From positions 434,001 to 498,000 of the forward strand of contig NZ_BEWC01000005.1 in assembly GCF_003112575.1 (NCBI RefSeq): a DNA stretch of 64,000 nt, written 5' to 3'. The position numbers and the translations under genes are program-made. Of the stretch, positions 52,448 to 60,730 are shown in pieces (positions within the stretch are counted from its first letter, which is position 1; every line of letters begins with the position of its first letter). This DNA is from Streptomyces ardesiacus. Lineage in GTDB: Bacteria; Actinomycetota; Actinomycetes; Streptomycetales; Streptomycetaceae. The notes beneath the pieces are model-generated. The model ran no database searches and was not told the origin of the DNA. It saw nothing but the letters and a program-made list of their open reading frames with translations.

Positions 52448-54856
52448 TCAACGGTCCACTCTCTCACCCGTGCCGGACGGGTCGGCGCTTTCCGCTGCGG
52501 TGTCCGGTGTCGGGTCACTCGGCTGCTCCGGGTCGCCGGCCCGGGCCGGTGCCCCCGAGTCCTGTGTGAGACGCGCTTCGGGGTCGTCCGGGTTCGCCGG
52601 GGCGTCCTCGGAGCTCTCCGACTCCTGCGGCGCCCCCGACCCGGCCTCGTCGCCGGCCTTCTCGGCGGCCCGGGCCGCGGCGCGCTTGCGCTGCGTGTAC
52701 ATCCGGAAGCCCGCGAGGACGAGCAGCAGGACGCCGCCGCCGATGACGAGCATCACGGTGGCCGTGATCTCGGTGACCTTCACGTCGAAGGTGACGGGCT
52801 CGCCGTACGGCCGTCCGTCCGTCGTGTAGAGCTGGGCGATCACCGTCGCCCGGCCGTTGGCGTTGGCCGACGTGGTGAACTTCACCGACTGGCTGTGGCC
52901 GCCGGAGACCGAGATCGGCTGCTCCTGGTAGCGGGCGCCGCCGATCTCCAGACGTGTGGGGTTCGTCGAGGTGAGCCGCAGGACCAGGGGGCCGACGTCC
53001 TGCACCAGGTTGTTCTGCACCGTCACCGGGATCGTGGCGCTGCGGCCGGAGAGCTTCGTCTCCGACTTGTCGATCAGTCTGACCCGGCTGGTCAGCCCGT
53101 CGAGGTACGACTTCACTCCGGCGCGGAACGACGCCGCGTCGGAGGCCCGGCCGCGCCAGGACACGGAGGTCTCACGGTTCAGGGCGCGGCCGAAGGGGGT
53201 CACGACCCGGGACGGGTCCGAGAGCACGACCTTGAAGCTGTCGAGCGCGTCCTGGGTCCGCGCGGTCTCCACGAAGGCCGACTTGGGCAGCTCCTTCTTG
53301 CGCAGCGCCGAGGGGTAGGAGGAGGTGCCCGGGACCTTGGTGGTGGCGTCCGCGTCCGGCTTGGCCGCGGAGGCGGCGGCCAGCTTCTGGGACTGGGACC
53401 AGGTGCCGCTCTGGAGGGTCCGCAGCGCTTCGGCCATCGCGCGGGCCTGGCTGCCGGAGGGCATGCGCTGCGGGGCGATGACGACGCTGCGCTGCTTGTC
53501 GGTCTGCCGGCCCAAACCGAGGCTCTGGGCGAGGAAGTGCTGCACGGCGAGCGTGGAGGCGGACGCCGTCGTCAGGTCGCCCTCGAACGCCGTCGACAGC
53601 CGGGCGTCCGCCACGACGGCGGTGGTGCCGCCGCCGATGGGGCGGGCGGCGGACGGCGTGTAGGGCAGTCCGTTGCTCTCCTGGAGGCTGTCGCTGCGGG
53701 CGATCACCTTGTCGGCGCCCGCGGAGGTGGCGACCTTGATGATCGACCGGTCGACGGCGCCGTCCACGGGCCAGGCGAAGTCGGTGCTCGGTTTCACGTG
53801 GAGGATCGGCTCGACGGTGTTGGCGACGACGTCCGTCGCGTCCTTGAGCTGGCTCAGGGAGCCGGTGACGTCCGTGCCGTTGTGGGCCAGGGACGCCAGG
53901 TCGGGGTCGGCGAAGGGGAGGGCGACGACCTCCTGGTCGGCCACCGCGTCCTGCAGGTCGGCGAGCCACTGCTTGGCGACCGCCTGGTGGGTGCCGGCGG
54001 TGGTCTTGTCCCCGTCCCGGACGCTGTAGCTGCCGGTCATCGCGTCGACGGACGCGAGCAGGTCCGGGTCGACCACCCAGGTGACATCGAGATCCTTGCC
54101 CAGGGCCACCATCTGGTTGAGGCGGCCGCCGGGAGAGATCTCCTTCGCCAGGTCGTCGTTGAGGAAGACCGGTGTCTGCTCCTCGTTCGGCCCCGTTTCG
54201 GCGGCCATGTGCGTCGTCGAGACGAGCGGCCACAGCGCCGTGGTCTTGGTTCTGGTGTCGGCGCCGTCGGGCTGCCACGGCAAGAAGGTCCGCTGGATCC
54301 CGAGGACCTGCTGCCAGGGCTGTGCGGAGGTCTCACCGGAGAGGGAGACCGCGAACTCATAGACCCCGTCGGAACCGAGGTTGAGATCAACCACCGGGAC
54401 GGAGATGTTGAAGTGCTCGGCGACGCCGGGGGCGAGCTTGGAGAACTTCTCGGTGTACTTGTTGTCGATCTCCGGAGGGATGGAGCCCCGGAGGTCGTCG
54501 CTGTCCTTGGCGATCGCGTCGACGGAAGAGCGGGTGTCGATCTGCGGCCCCACACGCAGGCCCACGTGGGCGTCGGTGACGGCTCGCTTGCCCCGGTTGG
54601 TCACGGTGCCCGACACGGTCACCGTGTCCCCGTCCGTGGGCGCGGAGGGGGTGAGCGAATCGACGGCCACCGCGACCGAGCTTGAGCCGGAGTCGGCGAG
54701 GGCGGCGGTCGCCTCCCGGGCGTGCGCCGGGGAGGCGGCGGACATCTGGACCAGGCCGGTCAGCAACGGCGCCCCGGCGAGCAGTGCCGTGGTGCGCCGG
54801 AGCCACCGGCGGGCAGGTGAGGCACTGGTGCCCTGGAAGTCTGCCGCCTCGGCCAC
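52448..54856 (-). CDS. DUF6049 family secreted membrane-anchored protein
   Basis: An 802-residue protein with an N-terminal signal peptide (LLAGAPLLTGLVQMSAASPAHA, about residues 26-47), a large extracellular region with beta-sandwich-like repeats (VTVSGTVTNRGKRAVTDAHV, LKLSGRSATIPVTVQNNLV) and a C-terminal helix (VMLVIGGGVLLLVLAGFRMY) with a charged cytoplasmic tail. It belongs to the family next to murJ in actinobacteria; no activity known. It is 44 bases upstream of murJ in the same direction, so it likely works with MurJ in wall assembly. Confidence 0.88.
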   Translation of the reverse strand: MAEAADFQGTSASPARRWLRRTTALLAGAPLLTGLVQMSAASPAHAREATAALADSGSSSVAVAVDSLTPSAPTDGDTVTVSGTVTNRGKRAVTDAHVGLRVGPQIDTRSSVDAIAKDSDDLRGSIPPEIDNKYTEKFSKLAPGVAEHFNISVPVVDLNLGSDGVYEFAVSLSGETSAQPWQQVLGIQRTFLPWQPDGADTRTKTTALWPLVSTTHMAAETGPNEEQTPVFLNDDLAKEISPGGRLNQMVALGKDLDVTWVVDPDLLASVDAMTGSYSVRDGDKTTAGTHQAVAKQWLADLQDAVADQEVVALPFADPDLASLAHNGTDVTGSLSQLKDATDVVANTVEPILHVKPSTDFAWPVDGAVDRSIIKVATSAGADKVIARSDSLQESNGLPYTPSAARPIGGGTTAVVADARLSTAFEGDLTTASASTLAVQHFLAQSLGLGRQTDKQRSVVIAPQRMPSGSQARAMAEALRTLQSGTWSQSQKLAAASAAKPDADATTKVPGTSSYPSALRKKELPKSAFVETARTQDALDSFKVVLSDPSRVVTPFGRALNRETSVSWRGRASDAASFRAGVKSYLDGLTSRVRLIDKSETKLSGRSATIPVTVQNNLVQDVGPLVLRLTSTNPTRLEIGGARYQEQPISVSGGHSQSVKFTTSANANGRATVIAQLYTTDGRPYGEPVTFDVKVTEITATVMLVIGGGVLLLVLAGFRMYTQRKRAAARAAEKAGDEAGSGAPQESESSEDAPANPDDPEARLTQDSGAPARAGDPEQPSDPTPDTAAESADPSGTGERVDR

Positions 54857-55082
54857 GCGCTCGCCCGTCCCTCGTCGTGATCAGTGGTCGTCGGAATGTG
54901 CGTCCACGCATGGTAACGATGTGCGCCGAAGGGAAGTGCCGCGGAGTACGCCACAAGATCCGCTGCGGGAACGGGGTTCCCTGTATGTGCCCCTATAAAG
55001 GGAGCGGTGCCGAAGTGGGGGATTCGGTGCGCGCCTGATGGAGGCGGCTGTCTCCCGCCCGGGCCACGTACCCTGTCCTGTT

Positions 55083-56528
55083 GTGCCGAACGCCAACGAA
55101 GCCAGCCCCAGTGTCCTGAGCCAGGAGCAGCACCGAGCGGTGAACGAGCCGCTGCGGATCGCCCCTGTCGCCGACGATCTAGCCCGCCGTTTCCAGGAGG
55201 CGGGGTTCTCGCTCGCCCTGGTCGGCGGCTCGGTCCGGGACGCCTTGCTCGGGCGGCTCGGCAACGACCTGGACTTCACCACCGACGCCCGTCCTCAGGA
55301 CGTACTGAAGATCATGCGTCCGTGGGCCGACGCGCTCTGGGAGGTCGGTATCGCCTTCGGCACGGTCGGCGGGCAGAAGGACGGCTGGCAGATCGAGGTG
55401 ACCACCTACCGCTCGGAGGCGTACGACCGCACCTCGCGCAAGCCCGAGGTGTCCTACGGCGACTCCATCGAGGAGGACCTCGTCCGGCGCGACTTCACGG
55501 TGAACGCGATGGCCGTCGCGCTTCCGGAGAAGGAGTTCATCGACCCGCACGGGGGACTCGACGACCTCGCGGCCGGCGTGCTGCGTACTCCGGGGACGCC
55601 CGAGGACTCCTTCTCGGACGACCCGCTCCGCATGATGCGGGCCGCGCGATTCGCCGCACAGCTCGACTTCGAGGTGGCTCCGGAGGTCGTCAGGGCGATG
55701 CAGGACATGGCTGGGCGTATCGACATCGTCTCGGCCGAGCGGGTCAGGGACGAGCTGAACAAGCTCATCCTCTCCGCGCACCCCCGCAAGGGACTGACCC
55801 TGCTGGTGGAGACGGGCCTCGCCGAGCGGGTCCTGCCCGAGCTGCCGGCCCTGCGGCTGGAGCGTGACGAGCACCACCGGCACAAGGACGTCTACGACCA
55901 CACGCTCATCGTCCTGGAGCAGGCGATGGCATTGGAGAGCGAGGGCCCCGACCTGACCCTGCGCCTGGCCGCCCTGCTGCACGACATCGGCAAGCCGCGC
56001 ACCCGTCGCTTCGAGAAGGACGGCCGGGTCTCGTTCCACCACCACGAGGTGGTCGGCGCCAAGATGACGAAGAAGCGCATGGTCGCGCTCAAGTACTCCA
56101 ACGACCTGGTGAAGGACGTCTCGCGCCTGGTCGAGCTGCATCTGCGCTTCCACGGATACGGCACGGGCGAGTGGACGGACTCCGCGGTCCGCCGCTACGT
56201 ACGGGACGCCGGGCCGCTGCTCGACCGTCTGCACAAGCTGACGCGGTCGGACTGCACGACGCGCAACAAGCGCAAGGCCGCGGCTCTCTCCCGCGCGTAC
56301 GACGGTCTGGAGGAGCGCATCGCACAGCTTCAGGAGCAGGAGGAGCTGGACGCGATCCGCCCGGACCTGGACGGCAACCAGATCATGGAAATCCTCGGTG
56401 TCCGGCCCGGCCCGGCCGTCGGCCAGGCCTACAAGCACCTGCTGGAGCTGCGCCTGGAGAACGGGCCGATGGGCCACGACGCTGCGGTGGCGGCACTCAA
56501 GGACTGGTGGTCCGCACAGCAGTCATGA
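55083..56528 (+). CDS. cca: CCA-adding tRNA nucleotidyltransferase
   Basis: It adds or repairs the 3' CCA end of tRNAs, needed by tRNA-Ala here, whose gene lacks CCA. The 481-residue protein has the nucleotidyltransferase fold ALVGGSVRDALLGRLGNDLD with the DxD catalytic pair, the DFTVNAMAVAL and EDSFSDDPLRMMRAAR motifs, and a C-terminal HD domain (DHTLIVLEQ, LAALLHDIGKPRTR). GTG 55083 (VPNANEASP) matches the usual start; an ATG at 55038 adds 15 residues. Divergent from DUF6049. Confidence 0.93.
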   Translation: MPNANEASPSVLSQEQHRAVNEPLRIAPVADDLARRFQEAGFSLALVGGSVRDALLGRLGNDLDFTTDARPQDVLKIMRPWADALWEVGIAFGTVGGQKDGWQIEVTTYRSEAYDRTSRKPEVSYGDSIEEDLVRRDFTVNAMAVALPEKEFIDPHGGLDDLAAGVLRTPGTPEDSFSDDPLRMMRAARFAAQLDFEVAPEVVRAMQDMAGRIDIVSAERVRDELNKLILSAHPRKGLTLLVETGLAERVLPELPALRLERDEHHRHKDVYDHTLIVLEQAMALESEGPDLTLRLAALLHDIGKPRTRRFEKDGRVSFHHHEVVGAKMTKKRMVALKYSNDLVKDVSRLVELHLRFHGYGTGEWTDSAVRRYVRDAGPLLDRLHKLTRSDCTTRNKRKAAALSRAYDGLEERIAQLQEQEELDAIRPDLDGNQIMEILGVRPGPAVGQAYKHLLELRLENGPMGHDAAVAALKDWWSAQQS

Positions 56529-56530
56529 CG

Positions 56531-56568
56531 AGGCGGAGGGATGTTTCACGTGAAACATCCCTCCGCCT
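56531..56568. terminator. Bidirectional terminator that is also a parS palindrome
   Basis: A perfect 38-base palindrome between convergent genes with the parS GTTTCACGTGAAAC at its centre (56543-56556). It starts three bases past the cca stop and ends 13 bases before the neighbour's stop. Confidence 0.9.
56543..56556. other. parS site in the cca terminator
   Basis: Perfect GTTTCACGTGAAAC at the centre of a 38-base palindrome. Confidence 0.95.
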
Positions 56569-56581
56569 GAGCTGCTGCGCC

Positions 56582-57109
56582 CTACTTGTCCTTCAGGCAG
56601 AGCAGGAAGTCGCTGCCGCTGCCGCTCTCGGTGTAGGAGTACTGGAAGTCCTTGGCCTCCTCCGAGCACTTGCTCTCAGCGGTGAGGGCGGAGAAGGAGC
56701 CCTTGATCTTGGCCAGCACCACGTACTGGGCCTTGGCGTCACCGCAGTCCACGACCTCGAGGTCCGGGTTGGTGTCGCTGCTGCTGCCCCTGTGCATGCA
56801 GTCGCCGACCGCAGCCGTGTCGGCGTCGTCCCGGCTCGCGATGTAGCCGCCGACCGCGACACCCACGACGACCACCGCGATGACGATGTTCTTGATCGTC
56901 TTGAAGCTCAGCTTACGGCGGGCCGGCTGCGGCGGGACCGGGGCGTACGGCGCACCCTGCGGCGGGAAACCGGGCTGCCCGGGCTGACCGGCCTGCTGCG
57001 GGAAGCCCTGCTGCCCCTGGGCGTAGGGGTTCTGCCCCTGGGGCTGCTGCGGAGCCTGCGGCTGGTTCTGCGCGAACGGGTTGCCCTGAGGCGGCGGCTG
57101 GGTGGTCAC
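56582..57109 (-). CDS. LppU/SCO3897-like membrane protein
   Basis: A 175-residue protein with a Pro/Gln/Gly-rich cytoplasmic N terminus (TTQPPPQGNPFAQNQPQ), a basic patch and one membrane helix (IVIAVVVVGVAVGGYIAS), and an extracellular C-terminal domain with four Cys (VGDCMHRG, VVDCGDAK, ESKCSEEA, LLCLKDK), likely two disulfides. It resembles the LppU/SCO3897 family. Start: GTG 57109 with AGGGGG before it. Function is unknown. Confidence 0.85.
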   Translation of the reverse strand: MTTQPPPQGNPFAQNQPQAPQQPQGQNPYAQGQQGFPQQAGQPGQPGFPPQGAPYAPVPPQPARRKLSFKTIKNIVIAVVVVGVAVGGYIASRDDADTAAVGDCMHRGSSSDTNPDLEVVDCGDAKAQYVVLAKIKGSFSALTAESKCSEEAKDFQYSYTESGSGSDFLLCLKDK

Positions 57110-57231
57110 TGGGGGTCCCCCTGAACATAGGTGCGTGTCGCGAACATGGCGCGAGATAAGACGCACGTAAGCTACCGGGTCCCACTGACAACTCTGTAGC
57201 CCGGTGGTGCTCTGTGTCACTGATGTGACAC

Positions 57232-58494
57232 TTACCGGCTCTCAAACCGGCCCATAGCTGCTGCAACCACTCCGTAGATCACGGAGACCGTCACGACCAG
57301 CGGAACCGACCGACCGTCCGGCGGCAGCATGAGCGCGGCCACCCCCGCCGCGCCGACGAAGGCCACGTTGAACAGCACGTCGTATACGGAGAAGATCCGG
57401 CCGCGGAAGGTGTCGTCGACCGAGAACTGCACGACCGTGTCGGTCGCGATCTTCGCCCCCTGGGTCGTCAGGCCCAGCACGAACGCGGCGGCGAGCAGCG
57501 GGGCCGTGGCGAACGGGAGGCCCAGCGCCGGCACCAGCACGGTGGCGACCGCCGCACAGACGGCCATCCAGCGTCCCGGGCCCAGTCGCCCCGCCGCCCA
57601 GGGGGTGACCACCGCGGCCGCGAAGAAGCCCGCTCCGGACACCCCGAGTGCCAGCCCCAGCAGGGCGAGCCCTTCGTCGGTGCCGGAGGTCAGGGCGTAC
57701 CGGCACAGCATCAGCAGCATGACCAGCAGGGCGCCGTAGCAGAACCGCATCAGCGTCATGCCGGCGAGCGCCCAGGCCGCTTCCCGGCGGGCGGGTGCGG
57801 CGAGATGCCGTACGCCTGCCGCGAGGTCGCGGACGGTGGCGGTGAGCGCCGAGGTCAGCCTCGGCGGCACGAGCTCCGGGTCGGGGCCCAGCAGTTCCAC
57901 GGCGATCCGCAGCGACGCCAGCGCGCCGCACAGGTAGAGGGCCGCGCCCAGCAGCACCACGGCGGCGTCGGAGTCCGAGACCACGAGACGCACGACGAAC
58001 GCGAGGCCGCCGCCGGCCGTCGCGGCCAGGGTGCCGGCCGTCGGGGAGAGCGAGTTGGCGATCACCAGTCGCTCGGCGTCGACCACCCGGGGCAGCGCGG
58101 CGGACAGGCCCGCAAGCACGAAACGGTTGACGGCGGTGACGCAGAGAGCGGAGACGTAGAAGAGCCAGTCGGGGACGGAGGCGATCATCAGCACCGCCGT
58201 CACCGAGGCCAGCACGGCGCGCAGCAGATTGCCGTACAGGAAGACCTGGCGGCGGCGCCAGCGGTCCAGCAGGACCCCGGCGAAGGGGCCGACCAGGGAG
58301 TACGGGAGGAGGAGCACCGCCATCGCGGAGGCGATCGCGGCGGCGGAGGTCTGTTTCTCCGGGGCGAAGACTACGTAGGTGGCGAGCGCGACCTGGTAGA
58401 CGCCGTCGGCGCCCTGGGACAGCAGGCGGACGGCGAGCAGGTGCCGAAACCCCTTCAGGCGCAGCAGGACGCGCAGGTCACGGACGACGGCCAT
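57232..58494 (-). CDS. MFS transporter
   Basis: A 420-residue twelve-helix exporter-type transporter, MAVVRDLRVLLRLKGFRHLL at the start. The usual loop motif between helices 2 and 3 (GVLLDRWRRRQVFLYGNLL) and TMs across the rest of the protein fit the DHA1-like family. The ATG at 58494 lies a little before the hydrophobic core; the frame is open to 58533. The substrate is unknown. A terminator of the upstream ino1 gene lies just before it (58519-58548). Confidence 0.88.
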   Translation of the reverse strand: MAVVRDLRVLLRLKGFRHLLAVRLLSQGADGVYQVALATYVVFAPEKQTSAAAIASAMAVLLLPYSLVGPFAGVLLDRWRRRQVFLYGNLLRAVLASVTAVLMIASVPDWLFYVSALCVTAVNRFVLAGLSAALPRVVDAERLVIANSLSPTAGTLAATAGGGLAFVVRLVVSDSDAAVVLLGAALYLCGALASLRIAVELLGPDPELVPPRLTSALTATVRDLAAGVRHLAAPARREAAWALAGMTLMRFCYGALLVMLLMLCRYALTSGTDEGLALLGLALGVSGAGFFAAAVVTPWAAGRLGPGRWMAVCAAVATVLVPALGLPFATAPLLAAAFVLGLTTQGAKIATDTVVQFSVDDTFRGRIFSVYDVLFNVAFVGAAGVAALMLPPDGRSVPLVVTVSVIYGVVAAAMGRFESR

Positions 58495-58518
58495 GGGGCA
58501 CAGCCTCACATACGGGAA

Positions 58519-58548
58519 GGGTCCCCGGGTCATGCGACCCGGGGACCC
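58519..58548 (-). terminator. Terminator after ino1
   Basis: A perfect 12-bp stem GGGTCCCCGGGT (58519-58530) with ACCCGGGGACCC (58537-58548), 25 bases after the ino1 stop. Confidence 0.85.
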
Positions 58549-58573
58549 TCGGCAGACCGGGGTCAGCGGCTTG

Positions 58574-59656
58574 TCAGCGCTCGACCTCGCCCGCGATGAA
58601 CTTCTCGACGTTGGCGCGGGCCTCGTCGTCGAAGTACTGGACCGGCGGGGACTTCATGAAGTAGCTCGACGCCGACAGGATCGGGCCGCCGATGCCGCGG
58701 TCCTTGGCGATCTTCGCGGCGCGCAGGGCGTCGATGATGACACCGGCGGAGTTCGGGGAGTCCCAGACCTCGAGCTTGTACTCCAGGTTCAGCGGGACGT
58801 CGCCGAAGGCACGGCCCTCGAGGCGGACATAGGCCCACTTGCGGTCGTCCAGCCAGGCGACGTAGTCGGACGGGCCGATGTGGACGTTGTCGGCACCCAG
58901 GTCGCGGTCGGGGATCTGGGAGGTGACGGCCTGCGTCTTGGAGATCTTCTTGGACTCCAGGCGCTCGCGCTCGAGCATGTTCTTGAAGTCCATGTTGCCG
59001 CCGACGTTCAGCTGCATCGTGCGGTCCAGGACGACGCCCCGGTCCTCGAACAGCTTCGCCATGACGCGGTGCGTGATGGTGGCGCCGACCTGCGACTTGA
59101 TGTCGTCGCCGACGATCGGGACGCCGGCCTCGGTGAACTTGTCCGCCCACTCCTTGGTGCCGGCGATGAAGACCGGGAGGGCGTTGACGAAGGCGACCTT
59201 GGCGTCGATGGCGCACTGGGCGTAGTACTTCGCCGCGTCCTCGGAGCCGACGGGCAGGTAGCAGACGAGAACGTCGACCTGCTTGTCCTTGAGGATCTGG
59301 ACGACGTCGACCGGCTCCTCGGCGGACTCCTCGATGGTCTGGCGGTAGTACTTGCCGAGACCGTCGTGGGTGTGGCCGCGCTGGACCTGGACGCCGGTGT
59401 TCGGCACGTCGCAGATCTTGATGGTGTTGTTCTCGGAGGCGCCGATGGCGTCCGCGAGGTCCAGGCCGACCTTCTTGGCGTCCACGTCGAAGGCGGCGAC
59501 GAACTCGATGTCACGGACGTGGTAGTCGCCGAACTGGACGTGCATCAGACCGGGGACCTTGGACGCCGGGTCGGCGTCCTTGTAGTACTCGACGCCCTGC
59601 ACCAGCGATGCGGCGCAGTTGCCCACGCCGACGATGGCTACGCGAACCGAACCCAT
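58574..59656 (-). CDS. ino1: Inositol-3-phosphate synthase
   Basis: It converts glucose 6-phosphate to inositol 3-phosphate, the precursor of phosphatidylinositol and of mycothiol, the main thiol of actinobacteria. The 360-residue protein starts GSVRVAIVGVGNCAASLVQG (NAD-binding Rossmann) and has the catalytic region INALPVFIAGTKEW-type segment followed by DDIKSQVGATITHRVM, and NFKNML-type residues. It is the short bacterial form. Start ATG 59656 with GGGAGC upstream. It is 44 bases downstream of the padR gene. Confidence 0.95.
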   Translation of the reverse strand: MGSVRVAIVGVGNCAASLVQGVEYYKDADPASKVPGLMHVQFGDYHVRDIEFVAAFDVDAKKVGLDLADAIGASENNTIKICDVPNTGVQVQRGHTHDGLGKYYRQTIEESAEEPVDVVQILKDKQVDVLVCYLPVGSEDAAKYYAQCAIDAKVAFVNALPVFIAGTKEWADKFTEAGVPIVGDDIKSQVGATITHRVMAKLFEDRGVVLDRTMQLNVGGNMDFKNMLERERLESKKISKTQAVTSQIPDRDLGADNVHIGPSDYVAWLDDRKWAYVRLEGRAFGDVPLNLEYKLEVWDSPNSAGVIIDALRAAKIAKDRGIGGPILSASSYFMKSPPVQYFDDEARANVEKFIAGEVER

Positions 59657-59700
59657 TCCGGTTGCTCCCTGTGTGTACGAGTGAGGCCCTGACTGGGCGC

Positions 59701-60378
59701 TCACGTGGCGGTGTCGCCGGGCGTATCCGGCCGGGGGTCGTCCCCCGGCCGGGGCAGGCCGCCCGTCGCTCCAGATGTCGTGTCCTGTTGAGCGGTCCCC
59801 TCGGCGGCGGAACCCCTGAGGTCCCGCCCCGCCCGCTCGCTCTCGATGAGCTCGTTCAGCCAGCGCACTTCGCGCTCCACGGACTCCATTCCGTGGCGCT
59901 GGAGCTCAAGCGTGTAGTCGTCGAGTCGCTCCCGGGTGCGGGCCAGGGAGGCCCGCATCTTCTCCAGGCGCTCCTCCAGCCGGCTGCGCCGGCCCTCGAG
60001 TACGCGCATGCGTACGTCCCGCGACGTCTGGCCGAAGAACGCGAAGCGAGCGGCGAAGGTCTCGTCCTCGTACGCGTCCGGGCCCGTCTGGGACAGGAGC
60101 TGCTCGAAGTGTTCCTTGCCGTCGGCCGTCAACCGGTAGACGATCTTGGCGCGGCGTCCCGTGAGGGAAGCGGCGGCCTCGCCGACGTTCCCCGGTTCCT
60201 CGATCAACCAGCCGTTGGCGACCAGCGTCTTGAGGCAGGGATAGAGCGTCCCGTAGCTGAACGCCCGGAACACACCCAGCGAAGTGTTGAGCCGTTTACG
60301 CAGCTCATAGCCGTGCATCGGGGACTCGCGGAGCAGGCCGAGTACGGCGAACTCGAGGATGCCGGATCTCCGGCTCAT
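59701..60378 (-). CDS. PadR family transcriptional regulator
   Basis: A 225-residue regulator with an N-terminal winged HTH (FAVLGLLRESPMHGYELRKR, YGTLYPCLKTLVANGWLIEE, about residues 8-80), a long alpha-helical C-terminal domain typical of PadR subfamily proteins (RSRLEERLEKMRASLARTRE) and a disordered Pro/Thr/Asp-rich end. It is upstream of and in the same direction as ino1. A perfect palindrome 28 bases before its start is the probable operator, so it likely regulates itself and ino1; the ligand is unknown. Confidence 0.93.
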   Translation of the reverse strand: MSRRSGILEFAVLGLLRESPMHGYELRKRLNTSLGVFRAFSYGTLYPCLKTLVANGWLIEEPGNVGEAAASLTGRRAKIVYRLTADGKEHFEQLLSQTGPDAYEDETFAARFAFFGQTSRDVRMRVLEGRRSRLEERLEKMRASLARTRERLDDYTLELQRHGMESVEREVRWLNELIESERAGRDLRGSAAEGTAQQDTTSGATGGLPRPGDDPRPDTPGDTAT

Positions 60379-60730
60379 CGTCGCCTCCTCTCGCCCTTAT
60401 GCCGCGCTGATGTATCGACTCGATACATCAGCACGATAGAACGCCCCTCCGCGTGCGACAAGGGGGGAACTGGTGAACGGGATCACATCAGGGTTTCATC
60501 GCGAGCAAGTTGCCTGATTTGAGGTGAACTTCGGACCTCGGAGGTTTTGACGGTGCGTAGTGTGTGCGCCATGCGAACCACCGGGAACCGAGCGACGCGT
60601 GGGGGCGTCCCTGTCCCCGGTGCAGTACGGGTGAATGCGGAAGGGGCCGCATCCGTACTTCGGGGGGACCGGAAACCAGCCGCCTTTACCAGGCGCGCAA
60701 GGGTGCGCCTGCCCGAGGAGTAGTCGTTCG
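60379..60730. other. Divergent promoter region between padR and the PBP gene
   Basis: 352 bases with no gene. The PadR operator is at 60406-60432. A GAGGAG Shine-Dalgarno lies ten bases before the PBP ATG. No canonical -35/-10 pair is convincing for the PBP gene. Confidence 0.5.
60406..60432. promoter_or_regulatory. PadR operator (27-bp palindrome)
   Basis: Two perfect 13-base arms, GCTGATGTATCGA and TCGATACATCAGC, are separated by one base. The ATGTAT...ATACAT core is the known PadR-type half-site pattern. It lies 28 bases upstream of the padR start. Confidence 0.88.

Noticed and set aside
48159..52829. A 1556-codon plus-strand open frame across the pseudokinase and murJ region
   Set aside because: It is antisense to sigM-murJ-DUF6049 genes with clear families. 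Long spurious frames are expected in high-GC DNA, and its translation is Arg/Gly/Val/Leu-rich without domains.
53791..53804. A degenerate parS-like sequence GTTTCACGTGGAGG
   Set aside because: It differs from the 14-mer in the right half and lies in DUF6049 coding sequence; not counted with the nine perfect sites.
51845..54685. A 946-codon plus-strand frame opposite DUF6049
   Set aside because: Shadow frame; the minus-strand protein has a signal peptide, membrane helix and conserved neighbourhood.
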